In this document: positions 17,458 through 25,940 of the stretch, piece by piece | Numbering within the stretch: position 1 is the stretch's first letter | Layout: each line of letters begins with the position of its first letter | Source of the DNA: DASXTW01 sp046726275 | GTDB taxonomy: Bacteria; Actinomycetota; UBA4738 | Length of the DNA: 49,583 nucleotides | Assembly: GCA_046726275.1 (NCBI GenBank) | Contig: JBKPAF010000055.1 | Span: 1-49,583, forward strand | Direction of reading: 5' to 3' | The notes under the pieces: model-generated | Databases searched by the model: none | Told to the model about the DNA's origin: nothing | What the model saw: only the letters and a program-made list of their open reading frames with translations | Translations under genes and position numbers: made by a program

Positions 17458-19008
17458 TCAGGGCGGGGGCGAAGCTTCCCCGCTGGGCGAAGGACTCGGC
17501 TCGGTTGGACTCGGACTCGGCTCGGTTGGCGAGGGACTCGGCTCGGTTGGCGAGGGGCTCGGCTCGGTTGGCGAGGGGCTCGGCTCCGGTAAGAGCCAGA
17601 TCCGGACCACGGATCCTTCGGGGGCCTGAGTGTTGCCGACCGGGTCCTGCTGGGTCACGTCACCGGGATTGTTGCAAGCGGGGTTGTTGAAGGTCCCCAC
17701 CACCCGAACCTCGAAGCCTCGGTCTCTCAGTTCGTTCGCCGCCGAGCTTCTCGACTGGCAGATGACGTTGGGCACGTTCGCCTGGGCCTCCGACGCATTG
17801 GAGATGAACAGATTGATCGCCTGTCCCCGTTCAGCTTCCTTGGGGTCGTAATCGACGACGATCCCTTTCTCCTCGGCCGAGTCGACCTCGCTGACGTTCC
17901 CCACCGTGAATCCGGCATTCACCAGGGTGTCTCGGGCGACGGCCTCCGTCTTGCCCCTGACGTCGGGCACCGTGAGGAGCTGGCCGTTCTCGAGGAGACT
18001 TCTGGCGAAGAAGAACAGTCCCACCGCGATGACCAAGAGGATCGCCCCCAGGATGAGCCAGGCGATCCACCGTCGCCGCTTCTCCTCTTCCTCGACCGCT
18101 TGAGGCGGGAGGACGGTCGTGGGACGGGTCGCTCGCTCGACGACCTGGGTGGGCTCTTGGGAGAGCACCGGCGTGGCCATCACCGGTACACCGGCGCGAA
18201 GCCGCTCTAGGTCCCTCACCAGCTCCTGGGCCGACTGGTAACGGTTGGCGGGATTCTTCGCTAGGCACTTGAGGACGATCGCGTCCAGGTCCGGGGGCAC
18301 GTCGGGGTTGAGGCGGCTCGGGGGGACAGGTTCCTCCTTGACGTGCTTGTAGGCGACGGCCACGGGGGTCTCGGCCGAGAACGGCGGATGGCCGGTGAGC
18401 ATCTCGTACAGCACGCAGCCGAGCGAGTACACGTCCGACCGAGCATCGACGGCCTCGCCCTGAGCTTGCTCCGGGGAGAAGTACGTGGCCGTCCCGAGGA
18501 CCGTCGCCGTCTGGGTGAGCGATTCAGAGGTCGTCGCCCGGGCGATGCCGAAGTCCATGACCTTCACGTCGCCGGACGGCGTCAGCATGACGTTCCCCGG
18601 CTTGATGTCCCGATGGATGATGCTGTTGCGGTGGGCGAAGGCCAGCGCCTCCGCTACCGCCAGGGCGATCTCCACCGCCCGCTCCGGCATGAGGGGCCCA
18701 CTCTCCCGGATGACTTGGGACAGGGTCTTTCCCTGGACGTATTCCATGACGATGAAGTGCGTCCCATCGTCCGACCCCGTGTCGAACACGCTCACGACGT
18801 TGGGGTGGTTGAGGGCAGCGGCGGACTGCGCCTCCCGACGAAACCGGGTCACGAAGGAGCTGTCCTTGGAGAACTGTGAGCCGAGGACCTTCACCGCGAT
18901 CTGCCGCCCGAGTACGCGGTCGGTCCCCAGGTAGACCTCGGCCATACCCCCACGGCCGAGTGTCGAATCGAGCTCGTATCGGCCGCCCAGAACCTTCTGA
19001 TCAGCCAT
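17458..19008 (-). CDS. pknB: Ser/Thr protein kinase PknB with two PASTA domains
   Basis: 516 aa. The kinase domain (about 10-275) has catalytic Lys40 in IAVKVL, HRD at 132-134, DFG at 152-154 and a Thr/Ser-rich activation loop (TTSESLTQTATVLGT) likely autophosphorylated. A single transmembrane helix spans about 314-335. Outside are two PASTA repeats, about 344-405 (VPDVRGK...) and 410-473 (VPNVICQ..., with two cysteines). PASTA domains sense muropeptides or lipid II and govern division and wall synthesis. The tail (474-516) is a Pro-Ser-Pro-Thr-Glu repeat encoded by 21-bp tandem units. Last gene of the fhaA-to-pknB cluster; its ATG abuts the stop of the preceding kinase. M. tuberculosis PknB has four PASTA domains, so this one is shorter. 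Confidence 0.94.
   Translation of the reverse strand: MADQKVLGGRYELDSTLGRGGMAEVYLGTDRVLGRQIAVKVLGSQFSKDSSFVTRFRREAQSAAALNHPNVVSVFDTGSDDGTHFIVMEYVQGKTLSQVIRESGPLMPERAVEIALAVAEALAFAHRNSIIHRDIKPGNVMLTPSGDVKVMDFGIARATTSESLTQTATVLGTATYFSPEQAQGEAVDARSDVYSLGCVLYEMLTGHPPFSAETPVAVAYKHVKEEPVPPSRLNPDVPPDLDAIVLKCLAKNPANRYQSAQELVRDLERLRAGVPVMATPVLSQEPTQVVERATRPTTVLPPQAVEEEEKRRRWIAWLILGAILLVIAVGLFFFARSLLENGQLLTVPDVRGKTEAVARDTLVNAGFTVGNVSEVDSAEEKGIVVDYDPKEAERGQAINLFISNASEAQANVPNVICQSRSSAANELRDRGFEVRVVGTFNNPACNNPGDVTQQDPVGNTQAPEGSVVRIWLLPEPSPSPTEPSPSPTEPSPSPTEPSPSPTEPSPSPSGEASPPP
17488..17592 (-). repeat. Five 21-bp tandem repeats inside pknB
   Basis: Five direct copies of a 21-base unit (plus-strand form CGAGGGACTCGGCTCGGTTGG with small variations) start at 17488, 17509, 17530, 17551 and 17572. 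Each encodes the seven-residue unit EPSPSPT of the extracellular tail. The last copy on the plus strand has diverged. Copy number may vary between strains by slippage. Confidence 0.9.
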
Positions 19009-20393
19009 CAGTCCCCGCGCCCCTTGTCCTTGCCCTTCCCCTTGCCTCCGCCGCCACCGCCTTCATCGGCTGGGGTCTCAGGCGGCGTTCCGACGTACAA
19101 GGTTACGGTGCTGCCGAAGGCAACAAGGGTCCCTCCCGGGGGATCCGAGCGGACGACGGTGTCGGCCGGCCCCTCGATGAATTTGACGTCGGCGATGGCG
19201 AAGCCCCTGTCCCGGAGCGCCTGCTCGGCCTCGGCCACGCCGAGACCGGCCATCCTGGGAACCCTGACCTTCACCGCCCGGGCCGGTGAGGAGAGGTCGC
19301 CCCCGAGCACGCTCGACAGCAACAGGGCAAGGAGCAGCAAGCCGACCAGGATCCCTCCCAGGGCCCACGCGGCTCGATTCCTCGGGAGAACGATCCCGCG
19401 CGGGGGAATCGGCCTCCTTCGCCCCTGGGTCGGCTGTGGACCATCGGGCGAGGGTTGCTGGGTCGGGGGAAGGACCGCTGTGGAATCGGGCGGGGGGAGG
19501 ACGGCCGTAGCTTGCTCAGTGGAAGGATGGCCATCCGATCCCTCGATCGAGGCGACAGCAGGATCCACCGGCTCGCTGGGCGCTTCCAACATCTGCCGAA
19601 AAGCGCCTGCGGTGGGCGGCCGGGCCGCTGGGTCCTTGGCCAGGGCCTGTTCACACGCCTGCGCCACGTGGGGGGGAAGGTCCGGAACCTGCTCGATGAG
19701 CGAGGGGACCTCGCGCGACACGTGGGCGGCGGCCACGGCCACAGGGCTCTCCCCGTGGAAGGGCGGGCGCCCCGCGAGCATCTCGTACAGGACGACCCCG
19801 AGCGAGTACACGTCCGAAGCGGGGGTCGCCCGCTCTCCGGCGGCCTGCTCGGGTGAGAGGTACGTCGCGGTCCCGATGGTGAACCCGGTGGCCGTGAGGC
19901 TGGGGCCCGCGGCGGCGGCGATGCCGAAGTCGAGCACCTTGACCTCGCCTTGCGGGGTGAGCATGACGTTCCCGGGCTTGATGTCGCGGTGGACGACCCC
20001 CGCTTCGTGGGCCGCATCGAGGGCTGAGGCGACCTGCACGGCGATCTGCGTGGCCTCGGCCGGACCCAGCCTGCCAACTCGGGCGATCCGCTCCGCGAGC
20101 GTCTCGCCCTCGATGAGCTCCATCACGATGAACTGCGTGCCGTCGTCCTCGCCGTAGTCGAACACCCCGGCAACGTTCGGATGGGAGAGGCCCGCGGCCG
20201 CCTGAGCTTCGCGGCGGAACCGCTCGGCGGAATTCGGGTCCGAGGACAGGCCCTCGGAGAGCATCTTGATCGCGACCACCCGGTGCAGGACGGTGTCCTC
20301 CGCCTCCCACACATGCCCCATTCCGCCTGCGGCCATCTTCCGGATCAGCCGGTACCGGCCGCCCATGAGGACGTCCGCTTCCACCCGGCTCAT
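19008..20393 (-). CDS. Ser/Thr protein kinase (PknA position) with one PASTA domain
   Basis: 461 aa. Kinase domain about 14-270 with Lys43 (AIKML), HRD 135-137 and DFG 155-157. A Pro/Gln/Ser juxtamembrane linker (270-335) leads to one transmembrane helix at about 341-363 and a single external PASTA-like domain (about 375-435, VPRMAGLGVAEAEQAL). It ends with a Gly/Lys tail. In Mycobacterium, PknA holds this cluster position but lacks PASTA, so this kinase has its own potential wall-sensing domain. It starts 4 bases after the pbpA stop and shares one base with pknB, so the genes are very probably translationally coupled. Likely targets are FHA proteins and division proteins. Confidence 0.92.
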   Translation of the reverse strand: MSRVEADVLMGGRYRLIRKMAAGGMGHVWEAEDTVLHRVVAIKMLSEGLSSDPNSAERFRREAQAAAGLSHPNVAGVFDYGEDDGTQFIVMELIEGETLAERIARVGRLGPAEATQIAVQVASALDAAHEAGVVHRDIKPGNVMLTPQGEVKVLDFGIAAAAGPSLTATGFTIGTATYLSPEQAAGERATPASDVYSLGVVLYEMLAGRPPFHGESPVAVAAAHVSREVPSLIEQVPDLPPHVAQACEQALAKDPAARPPTAGAFRQMLEAPSEPVDPAVASIEGSDGHPSTEQATAVLPPPDSTAVLPPTQQPSPDGPQPTQGRRRPIPPRGIVLPRNRAAWALGGILVGLLLLALLLSSVLGGDLSSPARAVKVRVPRMAGLGVAEAEQALRDRGFAIADVKFIEGPADTVVRSDPPGGTLVAFGSTVTLYVGTPPETPADEGGGGGGKGKGKDKGRGD

Positions 20394-20397
20394 CCAC

Positions 20398-21864
20398 TCA
20401 CCGCCCTACCGCCGCTTGGATGACGGCCCTGGCGATGGGGGCGGCGACCTGCCCACCGGTCGCTTCGCTGCCCAGGCTCCCGCCGTTCAGCACGACGACG
20501 GCGACCACGATCTCGGGGTTCTCCGCCGGGGCGAAGGACACGAACCAGGCGTGGGGATTGCCCGACGTCGTTTCGGCGGTGCCCGTCTTGCCGGCCACCG
20601 TCACCCCCGGGATCTGGGCGGCCGCCCCGGTGCCCGACTCGACGACGCTGATCATCATCCGGGTGAGCTGCTGGGCGGTCCGCGCCGAGATTGGTCGCCC
20701 CCACTGTTTGGGACGGAACGTCTTGATCACCCGACCGGAGGGATCGCGGATCTCCTTGACCAGCCGTGGGTTCATCTCGACCCCCCCGTTGGCGATGGCC
20801 GCCCCCACCAACGCCATCTGCAAGGGATTCGCCCCGACGCTCTGCTGGCCGATGGCCGAGAACGCCACAGCCGGCAGGGCGTTCTGGAAGTCCCTGACCG
20901 GAGGGATCCTCCCTTCCGCGAAGGGGATCTCCAGCGGGATGTCCTGATCGAATCCGAACAGCTGAGCCTGCCGCACCAGCTTGTCCGCCCCCAGCTTGAG
21001 CCCGATCTCACCGAACACGACGTTGCAGGAGATCTGAAGGGCCTGGGCGATGGTGAGCTGGGAAGCTCCCCCGAAGCAGTGCTCTCCGCCGAAGTTGTGG
21101 AGCTGGTGGGTGGTCTGTGGCAGCTCGAGCACGGCGGGGTTGGGGAACCTCGTGTCGGGCCTCATCCCGTTCTCCAACGCCGCGGCGGCCGTCACCAGCT
21201 TGAACGTGGAGCCTGGGGGGAACAGCTCCTGCGCCGCCCGGGATAACAGGGGCTTGTCCGGGTCGTTGATGAGCTTCGCCCGGGCCGCCCTGACCTCGTC
21301 CAGATCGTGGGAGGACAGGGCGTTCGGGTCGTAAGAGGGGTTGGCCACGAGCGCGACGATCTCTCCCGTCCTCGGATCCATCGCGACCACGCCTCCGGGG
21401 AGCGATCCCAACTCTCTCGCCGCCACGCGCTGGAGGGCCGGGTCGATCGTCGTGATGACCGTGGCGCCCCGCTTGTCCCGGCCCAGCATCTCGTCGACCA
21501 GGTTCTGGGGCAGAAGCTCCGAGGCGCGGCCTGACAGCCAGTCGTTCTGGGATTGCTCGAGGCCGTAGCGGCCATACACGACCGAGTAGTAGCCGGTGAT
21601 CCCGGCGTACAGCCTCGGCCTCGGGTAGGTCCTGAGGTACTTCAGCTTCCCCCCACTGGCCTTGCTCGTGGCGAGGATGGTCCGTTCGTCCCTGGCGAGG
21701 ATCTGCCCCCGGTGCACGTTGTATTCCTGGAGAAGGAGTCGCTGGTTCGACGGGTTGTTGGCGAGATCGCTCGCGGCGTACACCTGGATGTAGTTCACCG
21801 CGGCGAAGAGCAGGACGAACAGGCCGACGAAGGCGAAGCCCAGACGGCGGATCTGCCGGTTCAT
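20398..21864 (-). CDS. pbpA: Penicillin-binding protein PbpA (class B transpeptidase)
   Basis: 488 aa. A signal-anchor helix at about 8-28 is followed by an external dimerisation region (NVHRGQILARD at 49-59) and the transpeptidase domain. Active-site motifs: SxxK at Ser219-Thr-Phe-Lys222 (PGSTFK), SxN at Ser279-Cys-Asn281, and KTG at 426-428 (AGKTGTAET). It cross-links peptidoglycan stem peptides together with its cognate SEDS glycosyltransferase, encoded by the preceding gene, which it overlaps by 4 bases. PbpA in this cluster works in division or elongation in Mycobacterium and Streptomyces. Full length. Confidence 0.95.
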   Translation of the reverse strand: MNRQIRRLGFAFVGLFVLLFAAVNYIQVYAASDLANNPSNQRLLLQEYNVHRGQILARDERTILATSKASGGKLKYLRTYPRPRLYAGITGYYSVVYGRYGLEQSQNDWLSGRASELLPQNLVDEMLGRDKRGATVITTIDPALQRVAARELGSLPGGVVAMDPRTGEIVALVANPSYDPNALSSHDLDEVRAARAKLINDPDKPLLSRAAQELFPPGSTFKLVTAAAALENGMRPDTRFPNPAVLELPQTTHQLHNFGGEHCFGGASQLTIAQALQISCNVVFGEIGLKLGADKLVRQAQLFGFDQDIPLEIPFAEGRIPPVRDFQNALPAVAFSAIGQQSVGANPLQMALVGAAIANGGVEMNPRLVKEIRDPSGRVIKTFRPKQWGRPISARTAQQLTRMMISVVESGTGAAAQIPGVTVAGKTGTAETTSGNPHAWFVSFAPAENPEIVVAVVVLNGGSLGSEATGGQVAAPIARAVIQAAVGR

Positions 21865-23252
21865 CCGCCTCCTCCATCCCGGGAGGTGACCACCGTGGGT
21901 TCAGAGCTCCCCTCGGGAGCAACCGGACGGCCAGACCTGGCGCGGCGGGGTCGTCCGCGTGCGTGCGCCGGCGGTCGCGCCGAGACCCTCACCAAGAGGG
22001 CCAGGAGGACGAAGTTCGCCACAAGGCTTGATCCCCCGTACGACACGAACGGTAACGTGATGCCGGTGAGGGGGATCAGCCTGGTGACCCCGCCCACGAT
22101 GATGAACGTCTGGAGCGCGAGGGCTGTCGTCAGACCGGTCGCCAGCAGCTTGCTGAACCCGTCGTCCCGCGAGATGGCCGCCCGCAATCCACGGCCGATC
22201 AGAACGACATACAGGAGCAGCACGGCAGTGGTCCCGAACAGCCCGAGCTCCTCGCCGACGGCCGGGAAGATGAAGTCGGTCGCCGCGTTGGGGATCAGCC
22301 CAGGGTGTCCTCGACCCAGACCGGTTCCGGCGATCCCTCCGGTCGCCATGGCGAATTCTCCCTGGGCGACCTGATACCCCACTCCCTGGACGTATCTGGG
22401 CTCCAACGCGTGCAGCCAGACGGTGACCCGGTTCTGCACGTGCCCGAATGCCGCGTATCCGAGGAGGGCGCCGCCGATGAACAGGACCAAACCGAGGCCC
22501 AGGTAGGTGGCGCGGGCGGTGGCCGCCCACAGCATGACCACGAAGATGCCGAAGAACAGCAGCGAGGACCCCAGGTCCTTCTCCATGAACAACACCGCCA
22601 GCGAAATCGCCCATGCCACCAGCAGAGGACCGAGGTAGCGGGGCTCTGGGAGCCGGATCGGTCCGACCCGCCGGGTAGCCACCGCGAGTAGCTCCTTCTT
22701 CGCGTTTAGGTAGGAGGCGAGGAAGATCACGATGAGCACCTTGCCGATCTCCGACGGCTGAAACGTGAGAGGTCCCAACGTGATCCACAAGCGCGCCCCG
22801 TGAATCTCTGTGCCGATGCCGGGGGCAATGGGCAGCAGCAGGAGCAGGATCCCCAGCAGACCGATCGTGTACGTGAAGGCGTCCAGAACGCGGTGGTCGC
22901 GCACGAACAGGAGCGTTGCCACATAGAGCGTGAGCCCGAGCATCAGCCAGCCGAACTGCTCCTCCGCCAGCCCAGGATTCAGCCGGGAGATCATCGCGTA
23001 GCCGATCCCCGCGAGGACCGCTGCGACGGGCAGCATCACGGGGTCGGCTCCGGGGGCGAGGCGAGTGGTCAGCAGGTGGGCCAGCAGATAGCTCAACCCA
23101 ACCACGCCGACGAACCCGCCGATGCCCGGTGGGGTCTTTCCGGTCTTGCCCAACGTGACCAGGACATACGCGCCCACCGAGAGCACGACGGCCAGGATGG
23201 TGAGGGCGAGCTGGGTGCCTCTCGTCCGGTCCTCGATGGCGTGCTGCATCAT
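21861..23252 (-). CDS. rodA: SEDS peptidoglycan glycosyltransferase (RodA/FtsW family)
   Basis: 463 aa with about ten to twelve transmembrane segments. SEDS proteins polymerise lipid II into glycan strands. Typical signatures are visible: the QPSE-like FQPSEIGK segment, FMEKDLGSSLLFFGIF, the EFAMATGGIAGTGLGRGHP stretch (about 305-323), and PFVSYGGSSLVANF near the C-terminus. FtsW and RodA cannot be split by eye; the name follows the cluster position. The C-terminus is a short Arg/Pro-rich cytosolic tail. The start overlaps the pstP stop by 4 bases, and its end overlaps pbpA, so the proteins are probably made in matched amounts. Confidence 0.95.
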   Translation of the reverse strand: MMQHAIEDRTRGTQLALTILAVVLSVGAYVLVTLGKTGKTPPGIGGFVGVVGLSYLLAHLLTTRLAPGADPVMLPVAAVLAGIGYAMISRLNPGLAEEQFGWLMLGLTLYVATLLFVRDHRVLDAFTYTIGLLGILLLLLPIAPGIGTEIHGARLWITLGPLTFQPSEIGKVLIVIFLASYLNAKKELLAVATRRVGPIRLPEPRYLGPLLVAWAISLAVLFMEKDLGSSLLFFGIFVVMLWAATARATYLGLGLVLFIGGALLGYAAFGHVQNRVTVWLHALEPRYVQGVGYQVAQGEFAMATGGIAGTGLGRGHPGLIPNAATDFIFPAVGEELGLFGTTAVLLLYVVLIGRGLRAAISRDDGFSKLLATGLTTALALQTFIIVGGVTRLIPLTGITLPFVSYGGSSLVANFVLLALLVRVSARPPAHARGRPRRARSGRPVAPEGSSEPTVVTSRDGGGG

Positions 23253-24469
23253 CCGGACTCACCTGGCTGAAGATCGAGACGGATCTGCTCGACGATGCGC
23301 TGGGCATCGGCGAGGTTCCGGGCAGTGATGCCGTCCGGGAGAGCCGACCAGGGCTGAAGACGCTGGGCCCGGCGTGCATCCAGGTTCGTGATCTGCTGGA
23401 CGTGGGAGAGCTCGAAGCCGATCACCGCCGTCGGGATGCCGTTGTAGATCGCCACCCTGCCGTTGGAGTCCCCCACGTACCACTGCCGATCGATGTATAC
23501 CCGGGTCCCGACGAGAGCCGCAGTGATCAGTACGACGACGATGCCGGTCCACACGGCGACCCGGCGCCAATTGATGGTGCGCCGCCGCTGCTCCTTCCTC
23601 TCCGCTTCGCCTATCACGGGAACCGATCGCGTGGCGGACTGCCCTTCCTCTGGTGGACCGGCGACATCCGAGGAAGCGGGCCGACTTCTGGCGGAAAACG
23701 TTCTCCCTCCATCCTCAGCGGAGTCGGCCGGGCTGGCGGAGCCCGCGGAGGTCGGTTCGCCGGCGTCCTCCTCGAAGTCCAGGACGATCACCGTGATGTT
23801 GTCGTCGCCGCCGGCCCGGTTGGCGGCATCGATTAGCTTGTCGCAGGCGGCCTGAGGATCCCTCTCCCGCGACAGGATCTTCCTGATCCGGTCGCGGTCG
23901 ATCATGTTGCTCAGGCCATCCGTGCACAGGAGCAGTCGGTCACCTGGGTGAACGTCCAAGCTGAGCTCGTCCACCGGGATGTCCTCGTCCACCCCAAGCG
24001 CACGGGTCAGAACGCTCCGCTGCGGGTGATGGGCGGCTTCGTCCTCGGTCAGCCGTCCCTCTCTCACCATTCTCTGGACGAGCGTGTGGTCCTCGGTGAG
24101 CTGTTGCAGGGCACCGCTACGCAGGAGATACGCACGGGAATCGCCGACGTGAGCCACGTGAGCCTTGCCGTCCTCCGCGATGACCGCGGTGATCGTGGTG
24201 CCCATCCCTCGGAGCTCCCGGTCGGCCTCGCCTCGCTCCATCACCGCCTGGTTGGCGCGCTTGATGTCGCCGACCAGAGCCTCCAGGGTGATGTCGCCGG
24301 AGTCGGCGGATTCGATCGTTTCGAGGGCAAGCGTCGAAGCGACGTCCCCGCCGCGGTGGCCACCCATGCCGTCGGCCACGACGAAAAGGCCATCCTTGAC
24401 CAGGTAGGCGTCCTCGTTGCGCTGACGCAGGCGACCGATGTCGCTTCTCACTCCCACTCTGACCTTCAT
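23249..24469 (-). CDS. pstP: PP2C-family Ser/Thr protein phosphatase PstP
   Basis: 406 aa from ATG 24469, the canonical MKVRVGVRSDIG start (a GTG at 24505 would add 12 residues). It dephosphorylates the Pkn kinases and their targets. Metal-binding aspartates are in VADGMGGH (Asp33), CTDGLS (Asp184) and GDDNITV (Asp222 or 223); RNEDA, HVGDSRAY and LTEDHT are also in place. A flexible linker (235-300) leads to one transmembrane helix (about 304-324) and an external region of about 80 residues. It lies in the standard order between fhaB and rodA, overlapping rodA by 4 bases. Confidence 0.95.
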   Translation of the reverse strand: MKVRVGVRSDIGRLRQRNEDAYLVKDGLFVVADGMGGHRGGDVASTLALETIESADSGDITLEALVGDIKRANQAVMERGEADRELRGMGTTITAVIAEDGKAHVAHVGDSRAYLLRSGALQQLTEDHTLVQRMVREGRLTEDEAAHHPQRSVLTRALGVDEDIPVDELSLDVHPGDRLLLCTDGLSNMIDRDRIRKILSRERDPQAACDKLIDAANRAGGDDNITVIVLDFEEDAGEPTSAGSASPADSAEDGGRTFSARSRPASSDVAGPPEEGQSATRSVPVIGEAERKEQRRRTINWRRVAVWTGIVVVLITAALVGTRVYIDRQWYVGDSNGRVAIYNGIPTAVIGFELSHVQQITNLDARRAQRLQPWSALPDGITARNLADAQRIVEQIRLDLQPGESG

Positions 24470-24515
24470 GGCCCCATAGTCCTCGGTCCCGCGGGCTCGG
24501 TCCACCCACCCGTCA

Positions 24516-24974
24516 TCATCGTTTGAAGTCCAGGGTGGTCTTTCCGATGCGGACCTTGTCGCCGGCGCGAACCTCGGCCGGTGCGGTGATCCTCCGTTGG
24601 TTCAGATACGTGCCGTTCGTGGAACCGAGGTCCTCCAGGAACCAGGAGCCGTCGGACCTGTAGATCCTGGCATGGAACGACGAAGCGTAGGTGTCGGGCA
24701 ACTGGATCTGACAGGCATCCGCCCTCCCGACCTGGAGCGTGCCGTCCAGACGGATCGTGTCGATCTTGGAGCCTGCCTCGTCCACCACCACGACACTCTT
24801 CGGTGCCCTCCCTCCACCTTTCGCTTTCGGCTTGGCGGCGGTTCGGTCCCTGCCGCCCCGAGCCCCCGAAGCCGGCTTCAGGTCGACCACGACCGAACGG
24901 ATGGCCCGATAGATGAAGAAATACAGAAGGGCGAGGAAGACCACCTTCAGGACCGTGAGGACGAACGGAGGCAC
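24516..24974 (-). CDS. fhaB: Membrane-anchored FHA-domain protein (FhaB/FipA position)
   Basis: 152 aa. An N-terminal helix (about 5-24) anchors a basic linker and a C-terminal FHA domain (about 78-148). The phosphothreonine-binding residues are all present: Arg84 in VGRADACQIQL, Ser99 and His101 in ASSFHARI, and Asn120 in GSTNGTYLN. In Mycobacterium the equivalent protein (FipA/FhaB) binds the phosphorylated kinase-substrate pair of the division machinery. It starts 3 bases after the fhaA stop. Confidence 0.93.
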   Translation of the reverse strand: MPPFVLTVLKVVFLALLYFFIYRAIRSVVVDLKPASGARGGRDRTAAKPKAKGGGRAPKSVVVVDEAGSKIDTIRLDGTLQVGRADACQIQLPDTYASSFHARIYRSDGSWFLEDLGSTNGTYLNQRRITAPAEVRAGDKVRIGKTTLDFKR

Positions 24975-24977
24975 AGG

Positions 24978-25709
24978 CTAACGCCTCCGGAACTCCAGGA
25001 CGGTTCGGCCGACCGTGATCCGGTCTCCCTCCTCGAGCACCCGTTCGCCGATCGTGGCTTCGTTCACCATAGTTCCGTTCGTTGAACCGAGGTCGGCGAT
25101 CACGTACCTGCCGTCCTCCTGCCGGACCTCGGCGTGCCGCCGGCTCACTCCCGGATCCGACAGCACGAGGTCGGATTCCCCCAGCCTTCCGATGATTACC
25201 CGGTCCTTGCCCAGAGGGAACGCCTTGCCGGCCTTGCCCTTCTCGATCATGACGAGCTGGGCGCCACGATCCTGGCGATCGGCCCCCTGTACCTGGGTGG
25301 CAGATCCGTCCTTCACCGGCGCGGCTCCGCCGGTCGTCGGACCCTCGATCAGGAGCGGCTCGCATCTGAACTCGCCCTGCTTGAGTTCGGGATCGGTCTG
25401 GAACTGGACCTCGGGGGGACCCACCAGCCCCCAGCCGCGCTCGGCCGCCCCCTCCTTGACGACCTGTTCCAGCTCGCGGCGCAGGTGCTTCTCGGTCCCG
25501 CTGAACCGATCTCGATCCGGCTTGGATAGATAGAAGACGTATCCGTTGGGGACCCAAACGTCCCGGACGCCGATGGCCTTGTTGGCATCCATTTCCTTCA
25601 GGATGCGGGTGGCCAGCTCCACGGGTTGCAGGCCGGTCCGGAAGGCTTTCGTGAACAAGCCCTCGATGGCGCCCTCCAGGCGCCGCTCGAATTCGGAGAG
25701 GATGCCCAA
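24978..25709 (-). CDS. fhaA: DUF3662 and FHA-domain protein FhaA
   Basis: 243 aa. The N-terminal DUF3662 domain (about 1-118, beginning GILSEFERRLEGAIEGLF) is followed by a short linker and a C-terminal FHA domain (about 151-240). Phosphopeptide-binding residues are Arg175 in IIGRLGESDLVL, Ser189-Arg190-Arg191-His192, and Asn211 in GSTNGTMVN. In Mycobacterium FhaA binds phosphorylated MviN and controls lipid II delivery. It is shorter than mycobacterial FhaA, which has a long disordered middle. It begins with TTG 25709, without a clear ribosome-binding site. First gene of the cluster; a TATAAT box lies about 36 bases upstream. Confidence 0.94.
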   Translation of the reverse strand: MGILSEFERRLEGAIEGLFTKAFRTGLQPVELATRILKEMDANKAIGVRDVWVPNGYVFYLSKPDRDRFSGTEKHLRRELEQVVKEGAAERGWGLVGPPEVQFQTDPELKQGEFRCEPLLIEGPTTGGAAPVKDGSATQVQGADRQDRGAQLVMIEKGKAGKAFPLGKDRVIIGRLGESDLVLSDPGVSRRHAEVRQEDGRYVIADLGSTNGTMVNEATIGERVLEEGDRITVGRTVLEFRRR

Positions 25710-25744
25710 GTCGTTTGCGCAGGTAGACGGGTACTTTCGCCGGG

Positions 25745-25750
25745 ATTATA
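25745..25750 (-). promoter_or_regulatory. Candidate -10 box for the fhaA-to-pknB operon
   Basis: A perfect TATAAT on the minus strand (plus-strand ATTATA at 25745-25750) stands about 36 bases before the fhaA TTG start. That would give a short leader of about 30 bases. I see no good -35 element at 16-18 bases, so activity may depend on another sigma factor or an activator. Confidence 0.4.
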
Positions 25751-25817
25751 TCCAGCGCCGCTCGCCTTACTCCTGGATCACTGGCGTGACTGACCTGCTG
25801 CTACCATCACCAGGCAC

Positions 25818-25902
25818 GCGGGTGTGGCGGAATCTGGCAGACGCGCACGGTTCAGGTCCGTGTGGGCTTCGGCCCATGGAGGTTCAAATCCTCTCACCCG
25901 CA
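25818..25902 (+). tRNA. tRNA-Leu (anticodon CAG)
   Basis: An 85-base cloverleaf. The 7-bp acceptor stem is GCGGGTG with CACCCGC. The anticodon stem CACGG/CCGTG encloses TTCAGGT, giving anticodon CAG, which reads CTG. The long variable arm (TGGGCTTCGGCCCA region) is of the class II type, and the T arm contains GGTTCAAATCC. The 3' CCA is not encoded: the discriminator A at 25902 is followed by CGA. It sits on the plus strand immediately upstream of fhaA, the same position as leuT next to fhaA in M. tuberculosis (from memory). Confidence 0.95.
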
Positions 25903-25940
25903 CGACTCCGACAGTAGGTGAGCGGGCCTCGATCTGACGG

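Noticed and set aside
17488..17592. Regularly spaced repeats considered as a CRISPR or minisatellite array.
   Set aside because: The units are contiguous without spacers, in frame, and encode a Pro-Ser-Pro-Thr-Glu tail of PknB.
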